Source: Gari tellinella (taxonomy: Eukaryota; Mollusca; Bivalvia; Cardiida; Psammobiidae). From it: a stretch of 64,000 bases of DNA. Of the stretch, positions 63,001 to 64,000 are shown in pieces. The stretch lies in the NCBI GenBank assembly GCA_922989275.2, contig OV277862.1, positions 65,113,832 through 65,177,831 on the forward strand, in the 5' to 3' direction. The notes under the pieces were generated by a model, which saw only the letters and a list, made by a program, of their open reading frames with translations, was not told the DNA's origin and made no database searches. A program made the translations under genes and the position numbers. How positions within the stretch are numbered: the stretch's first letter is position 1; the number at the start of each line of letters is the position of its first letter.

Positions 63001-64000
63001 TAATCCATATCTTGATAAAATGTCAATTAATGAACAGACATTTGATTAATATGATACATGTATGATTAATATACTATATGGGATGTTATTATAAGAACTA
63101 GAAAATGGTGTCTCCCCCCCCCCTACTATCGTGATTGTCCTGTCCGTCAGTGTGTCTTGTCTGTGCTGCTGCCAGATTAGGTGAAATTGCCTTTTTAGTC
63201 ACCCACTGGCCACAGGTTCACTTAGGAACAGTTTTCCTCAACAGGGCTATTTTACCACTAACTTGAGAACTGGGATACTTAAACAGTTGTTGCCTTGGAC
63301 CATTACCAATTCAACCAATATCACTCAATCTAAGTTTGACCTTGACCCAATTGAGACAGAAAAGATTCAGAATACAATGTCAAGGACGGTATTATAGATG
63401 TTTATTGAATGCAGTCTCATTTTGAATATGCAATAAAACCTCTCTATTATGACCACTAAATTGCGTTAATTATTGTGTGTTTACAACAGGTGAACGCTTA
63501 AAGCAAGGTGGCATTAAAACAGAAAGCTCCTTAACCCTTTGAACCCTAGTCCCGCATATAGGCGTCCTTTTCAAACAATATACATGTGAAAAGTGCACTT
63601 GTCCTATGCAAACAGTGAATACCCAGATCAGAGGGCTCCTTACGGAGCCTTCTGATCTGGGTCTTCACTTTTTGTCAAAATGCAAAAAATTTACAAAAAC
63701 AACCCTTAAAAGTCAGAAATGGACTAGACTAAAATGGAAACTTGGATTGTCCATTTGAAGTTTTAGGGAGGAAAGAGTTAATGAGCTGTGTTTTACTCTC
63801 ACCTGTCTATTATAAAATCAAATAGCCTTTGTTTAGTGGTTGTAACAGAAAGGTTTTACTCTAGATTTGTAATGTTGGATCTGTTTTTTCAGGAGGTTGA
63901 GATCAGACTGAGATTTGAGAGATCAGCAGCCATCAAGTGTCCATCAGTTCACTATCAGCTGGCGGGATGTAAAAAAATACAACAAGCTCTGGCTGAACCT
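44922..64000 (+). CDS. GSS: Glutathione synthetase, 9 exons, 3' part off the window
   Basis: ATP-dependent ligation of glycine to gamma-glutamylcysteine, the second step of glutathione synthesis, in the cytosol. Exons: 44922-45015, 49147-49333, 50326-50401, 54147-54316, 56169-56211, 59721-59794, 60385-60549, 62509-62578 and 63893 to the edge. All seen junctions are GT-AG and total 987 nt, exactly 329 codons with no stop. Animal enzymes have about 475 residues, so roughly the last third, with the C-terminal ATP-grasp part, is missing. Diagnostic stretches are [10 protein letters not shown] (exon 2), the family signature [17 protein letters not shown] with metal ligands E156 and N158 (exon 4), [13 protein letters not shown] (exon 8) and [15 protein letters not shown] (exon 9). 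Arg127 in LFRNDFM fits the substrate-binding arginine of the family. Between it and the signature there is an extra loop of about ten residues compared with the human enzyme. Confidence 0.95.
45110..45560 (+). mobile_element. Family B element split by a second family B element
   Basis: The outer copy has CAAACAGTGTAGACCCTGAT to GGGCTCC, then TTAA. It resumes after the insert as GGAGCCCTCTGATCAGGATC and ends GGGAGGAAAGAGTTAA near 45559. The insert is 45166-45415. Confidence 0.88.
45166..45415 (+). mobile_element. Inserted family B element
   Basis: TTAACTCTTTGAACCCTATT to GGGAGGAAAGGGTTAA, with its own complete hairpin (centre GGGCTCCTTAAGGAACCC). It sits exactly at the loop TTAA of the outer copy. 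Confidence 0.9.
45855..45945. repeat. Family C-type hairpin
   Basis: GGCAAACAGTTAAGATCCAG with complement ending GGATCCAAATTGTTTGC. Confidence 0.65.
46249..46402 (-). mobile_element. Family A fragment, reverse orientation
   Basis: TACTGAAGAAAGTAGTTCCA, half a hairpin, then GGTTATGGGGTTATGGGTTAA. Confidence 0.65.
46440..46672 (+). mobile_element. Family A element, hairpin shortened
   Basis: AACCCTTTATTCCATAGCC, AAAGCAGGTTGAAAGTGAAG with most of the loop deleted, and right arm with TTCTTCTGTGAAGGAATAAA. Confidence 0.7.
46687..46785 (-). mobile_element. Family A left arm only
   Basis: TTAACCCTTTCCTTCATAGA to TACAGTCATGAATATG, then replaced by the reverse transcriptase remnant. Confidence 0.65.
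46786..47350 (+). pseudogene. Decayed non-LTR reverse transcriptase C-terminus with CCHC-like motif
   Basis: Three frames in sequence. First is [20 protein letters not shown] to FLDAWKKLN (stop near 46972). Next is [16 protein letters not shown] then [19 protein letters not shown] (stop near 47118). Last is [20 protein letters not shown] then [13 protein letters not shown]. The CX2CX8HX4C pattern followed by LR.LYIP is the zinc-binding end found after the polymerase domain in several mollusc LINEs. Stops and frame changes show it is dead. It lies in GSS intron 1. Confidence 0.8.
47360..48415. repeat. Dispersed repeat remnants in GSS intron 1
   Basis: GGTGAGCCATTTAGGGCCAT and GCCCTTGTTAT at about 47540-47575 is a right end like those of the AGCTCACC repeats. 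The segment 47690-48118 holds two or three units with GAGTTATTCCCCTTTTCCAC, as at 22355-22620, closing with GTGTTCCGAGGAACACTCTT. Confidence 0.6.
48418..48532 (+). mobile_element. Family A right arm only
   Basis: TACCATCTACTAGAAAATAT to ATGTGTATCTATGGAGTAAA. Confidence 0.65.
48628..49076 (-). mobile_element. Two nested family A elements
   Basis: The first copy starts TTAACCCTTTACCTCATAAA and runs to the end of its hairpin (CAACCTGC). At that TTAA (48825-48828) a second copy follows, TTAACCCATTCCCCAATAGA to GGGGGAATGGGTTAA (48825-49076). The rest of the first copy is not seen beyond 49076. Confidence 0.8.
49147..49333 (+). CDS. GSS: GSS exon 2
   Basis: Acceptor TTGCAG. Encodes [20 protein letters not shown], then [12 protein letters not shown] and [20 protein letters not shown]. 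The donor GTGGGT is weak, but it restores the frame with exon 3. Confidence 0.92.
49378..49490 (+). mobile_element. Family A fragment just after GSS exon 2
   Basis: TATATTCTAGCAGATTTTGG then AAAGCAGGCTGAAAGTAAAG. It starts about 45 bp after the exon 2 donor. A G run of nine lies at about 49489. Confidence 0.6.
49548..49801 (-). mobile_element. Family A element next to a family A right end
   Basis: CATAGATAAGAATTTTTATG to ACACTAGAAACAGGTGAAGG with TTAA at 49770. Then AAAGGTCCTTCTATGAGGGA and TTAA at 49798-49801 is the right terminus of another copy. Confidence 0.65.
49824..50276 (-). mobile_element. Family D element, reverse orientation
   Basis: GTGCTACCTCCCTACAATGG at the left and TGTAGAGAGGGAGCACTGTA at the right, with AGCAGACGACAATTTT-type words in complement. 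Half of the hairpin remains (GGTGTCTGATCTATATTCGA). It ends 50 bp before GSS exon 3. Confidence 0.75.
50326..50401 (+). CDS. GSS: GSS exon 3
   Basis: Encodes [20 protein letters not shown] and EGQAQ. It matches the DDFT..L.DI...V..EG.AQ stretch of animal enzymes. Donor GTAAGT. Confidence 0.92.
50468..50575 (+). mobile_element. Family A fragment
   Basis: Hairpin AGGTTGAAAGTAAAGCAGAA with complement and CATCTGCTAGGATAAA. The right arm is lost. Confidence 0.7.
51391..51575 (+). mobile_element. Family A element, left two thirds
   Basis: TTAACCCTTTACCCCATAGA, hairpin AGGTTGAAATTAAAGCAGAA, then GAAACTATTTCTTATGGTAT. The missing right end may be the piece at 53995-54079. Confidence 0.75.
51686..52219 (+). 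repeat. Three exact-length 178-bp tandem repeats
   Basis: Units start at 51686, 51864 and 52042, each beginning AGTTTGGTGTTAATAG and ending with TTTTCGTTTACCTACGA (first unit slightly diverged). The second and third differ by only a few bases. A fourth unit is cut after a few bases at 52220. Confidence 0.93.
52225..52420. repeat. CTGT/CTCT microsatellite
   Basis: Pyrimidine-rich (CTGT)n, (CTCT)n and (ATGT)n blocks. The cysteine- and serine-rich frames across it are artefacts. Confidence 0.8.
52421..53994. other. Intron sequence with diverged hairpins and a two-unit repeat
   Basis: Half a family C core lies at about 52510-52545 and a diverged one at 53168-53245 (CAAACATTCCGGATCCAGAT). (TA)n is at 53371-53385. 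Two diverged units of about 192 bp start near 53416 and 53608 (AACGGG.CGT...ATAT and TTAAGACCATT). No gene. Confidence 0.5.
53995..54079 (+). mobile_element. Family A right end only
   Basis: AAAATTGGAACTATTAGCTT to TATTGAGTAATGGGTTAA. Confidence 0.7.
54147..54316 (+). CDS. GSS: GSS exon 4, signature exon
   Basis: Encodes [14 protein letters not shown], a Gly/Ser-rich loop, and [17 protein letters not shown]. Metal-binding Glu is at codon 54255-54257 and Asn at 54261-54263. Donor GTTAGT. Confidence 0.95.
54344..54560 (+). mobile_element. Family A element right after GSS exon 4
   Basis: TTAACCAACTACCCCCTAAT, shortened hairpin, right end CATATTTAATGGGTTAA. It begins 28 bp after the exon 4 end. 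Confidence 0.8.
54671..54865 (+). mobile_element. Family A fragment
   Basis: AAAGCAGGTTGAAATAAAGC, half hairpin, then GATATAGAAAATATTTCTTA. The terminal TTAA is lost. Confidence 0.65.
54907..55126 (+). mobile_element. Family L TTAA element
   Basis: TTAACCCATTTGTGCCCACA to GGGTGCAAATGGGTTAA. The central hairpin AACAGTATAGACTCTGATCA with centre GCCACATGATGTGG is related to the family B/C core. Confidence 0.85.
55498..56014 (-). mobile_element. Family Q element, second copy
   Basis: TTAA at 55494-55497 and 56015-56018 flank AGAGGATCGCATCCAGATTT and ACACCATTTGGTCGCT. In reverse order it contains the same TTTGTAAATATATGATAAAC words as copy 1, and the tRNA-like part at 55633-55720. Confidence 0.85.
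55633..55720 (-). tRNA. tRNA-like sequence in the family Q element (pseudo-tRNA)
   Basis: On the minus strand: A-box-like TGGTCGAGTGGTCTAAGTGG and B box GGGTTCGAATCCC. It is closer to a class II tRNA (Leu/Ser) than copy 1, but the acceptor ends still pair poorly. Confidence 0.45.
56169..56211 (+). CDS. GSS: GSS exon 5 (43 nt)
   Basis: Encodes [14 protein letters not shown] between TTGTAG and GTAATG. A very short exon in a poorly conserved part of the protein. It is supported by exact phase at both ends. Confidence 0.8.
56243..58300 (+). repeat. Array of about 295-bp units with TGACCTTGA motifs in GSS intron 5
   Basis: Opens ATGCCCCCAGAATCTACGAT and CGGGGGCATATAG with (GTCC)n. About six units follow, shown by ATATTTTGTATGTATATT-type words at 56531, 56829, 57133, 57427, 57725 and 58011. 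Each unit is a diverged dimer, with GCTATAAC.TTTGCA and AAGACCTTTCCAACCATAC twice. It closes GGGGGCATTTGTGTTTCACA. Short repeated frames run through it but do not stay in phase between units. Confidence 0.9.
58547..58798 (+). mobile_element. Family A element
   Basis: TTAACCCATAACCCCATAGC, hairpin AAAGCAGAATGTGCCTTAAA, right end TTTGGGGAAATGGGTTAA. Confidence 0.9.
59089..59330 (+). mobile_element. Family A element
   Basis: TTAACCGGTTACTCCGCAGT, diverged hairpin, right end ATCTATGGGGTAATGGGTTAA split at 59310-59330. A second short hairpin (AGAGCTTGTAAGTAAATCAG) follows at 59332-59430. Confidence 0.8.
59446..59686. mobile_element. Family G element, GGGCCCGTTTCATAAAACTT ends
   Basis: Left GGGCCCGTTTCATAAAACTT mirrors right AAGTTTTATGAAACGGGCCC exactly. 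A central palindrome of about 45 bases per arm (AATCCTGTCTTGTGACACCT). It ends 34 bp before GSS exon 6. Confidence 0.92.
59721..59794 (+). CDS. GSS: GSS exon 6
   Basis: Encodes [20 protein letters not shown] then YGKQ. It aligns with the NPS.GLA.G.A.AW..YG stretch of the family. Confidence 0.92.
60088..60342 (+). mobile_element. Family A element
   Basis: CAGTCCATTGCCCCATAGCC, hairpin AAAGCAGAATGTGCCTTCAG, diverged right arm ending ATGGTTTAA. It ends 42 bp before GSS exon 7. Confidence 0.8.
60385..60549 (+). CDS. GSS: GSS exon 7
   Basis: Encodes [20 protein letters not shown], then [11 protein letters not shown]. Donor GTAAGT at 60550. A family K element starts at 60555. Confidence 0.92.
60555..60810. 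mobile_element. Family K element at the GSS exon 7 donor, with family A piece inside
   Basis: TACAGTGAAATCCCTCTAAA at the left, GGTTTGGAGGGGTTACACTG and TA at the right. Inside, 60628-60725 is the right half of a family A element (TTATCATCTGTTAGAATAT to GTGTTATGGGTAAA). It is inverted relative to the copy at 9081-9459. Confidence 0.85.
60866..61217 (-). mobile_element. Family A element split by a family B element at its loop
   Basis: CAAAGCAGAATGTACC lies before the insert. GGCGCATTCTGCTTTATTTT and AGAAACAAGCTATTGGGTAA follow it. The left arm of the outer copy is missing. Confidence 0.78.
60882..61134 (+). mobile_element. Family B element inside a family A loop
   Basis: TTAACCCTTTGAACCCTAGT to GGGAGGAAAGAGTTAA. 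The hairpin ACAGTGAAGACCCAGATCAG with centre GGCTCCGAAAGGAGCC is almost identical to 26036-26285. Confidence 0.9.
61210..61320. repeat. Hairpin of E-like type
   Basis: GGTGACTGCTTAAAGCAGGA, centre TCTCCTTTAGGAGCT, complement to GCTGCCACCTG. Confidence 0.65.
61375..61611 (+). mobile_element. Family M element with family A core
   Basis: CAGGGCTGCCATTTCTCCGG to TTATGGCAGCCCTG. In the middle is AAAGCAGAATGCGCCTTAAG with perfect complement, indistinguishable from the core of family A. Confidence 0.88.
61620..62010. mobile_element. Two family B elements, one partial, in opposite orientation
   Basis: A plus-strand left part (AACCCAATGAACCCTAGTGA to TCTTCACTGTTTTGTCATTT, 61620-61768) meets a minus-strand complete copy (TTTCCTCCCTGAAACTTTAA to CTAGGGTTCAAAGGGTTAA, 61769-62010). 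Confidence 0.8.
62011..62095 (+). mobile_element. Family A right end only
   Basis: CAGTGGAGGAATAGATTTAG to CTAGGGAGTAAAGGGTTAA. Confidence 0.65.
62096..62508. other. Intron sequence, less AT-rich, no repeat recognised
   Basis: Contains several CGCGAG words (62120-62175 and 62390-62420). No gene and no termini seen. Confidence 0.4.
62509..62578 (+). CDS. GSS: GSS exon 8
   Basis: Encodes [20 protein letters not shown] and SNK. The Arg and Tyr of YFRDGY are substrate-contact residues in the family. Donor GTACAC is non-ideal. Confidence 0.93.
62640..62795. mobile_element. Family H hairpin element
   Basis: Central palindrome ACTACTCATCAGAATTGTCC and GGACAATTCTGATGAGTTGT, right end TTATCTGGAGCCCTGA. 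Confidence 0.75.
63110..63420 (+). repeat. Dispersed repeat with GTTTGACCTTGACCC
   Basis: A C run at 63114-63122, GTCCTGTCCGTCAGTGTGTC, CAACCAATATCACTCAATCT and TTTGACCTTGACCC, in the same order as parts of 37010-37330. Confidence 0.5.
63429..63863 (+). mobile_element. Family E element split by a family B element at its loop
   Basis: ATAAAACCTCTCTATTATGA to CAGAAAGCTCC, then TTAA and the insert, then TGAGCTGTGTTTTACT to AGAAAGGTTTTACTCTA. It ends 29 bp before GSS exon 9. Confidence 0.88.
63531..63781 (+). mobile_element. Family B element inside the family E loop
   Basis: TTAACCCTTTGAACCCTAGT to GGGAGGAAAGAGTTAA, hairpin centre GGGCTCCTTACGGAGCC. Exact TTAA on both sides. Confidence 0.92.
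63893..64000 (+). CDS. GSS: GSS exon 9, cut by the window edge
   Basis: Acceptor TTTTTTCAG. Encodes [20 protein letters not shown] then [16 protein letters not shown]. The frame is open to the last base. Confidence 0.92.

Overview
The window is animal nuclear DNA, most likely from a bivalve mollusc. It is AT-rich, with two intron-rich protein-coding genes on the plus strand, GT-AG splice sites, and a very dense load of transposon remnants. These include tRNA-derived SINEs, decayed non-LTR retrotransposon ends, tandem arrays with GACCTTGACC motifs, and repeat ends of the AGCTCACC and GGGGGCAT types. Those repeat types are what I associate with bivalve genomes. The species assignment is inference; the eukaryotic gene structure is read directly.

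Gene 1 (6160-22757) is a complete five-exon gene for the mitochondrial glycine cleavage system H protein. It encodes 166 residues, with the lipoyl-lysine motif in exon 4. Gene 2 (44922 to beyond 64000) is glutathione synthetase. Nine exons and 329 codons are present in one continuous reading frame, and the C-terminal third lies off the right edge. Both genes concern glycine: the first helps to cleave it, the second ligates it to gamma-glutamylcysteine. The 22 kb between them holds no host gene that I can support.

Nearly everything else is repeats. Most are short non-autonomous DNA elements built on a large internal palindrome. One set (families A, B, C, L and Q here) ends in TTAACCC or duplicates TTAA and looks piggyBac-like. 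A second set (D, E, J, K, N) ends in TACAGT next to TA and looks Tc1/mariner-like. Other elements present are a hAT-like element with a perfect 8-bp duplication, a foldback element with inverted arms of about 180 bp (18693-20522), two copies of one SINE family with target duplications, one further SINE with a 13-bp duplication, and remains of three reverse transcriptases (1893-2862, 38452-38928, 46770-47350).

The most unusual pattern is modular. The same few hairpin cores recur inside families with unrelated termini, and the TTAA inside these hairpins, often at the loop centre, is repeatedly the insertion point of another element. This gives nests up to four levels deep (14103-15445). Other points of note are a mariner-like family lying exactly 5 nt inside a splice donor in both genes, a repeat that places a TGACGTCA site upstream of glutathione synthetase, and intronic arrays rich in nuclear-receptor-type half-sites.
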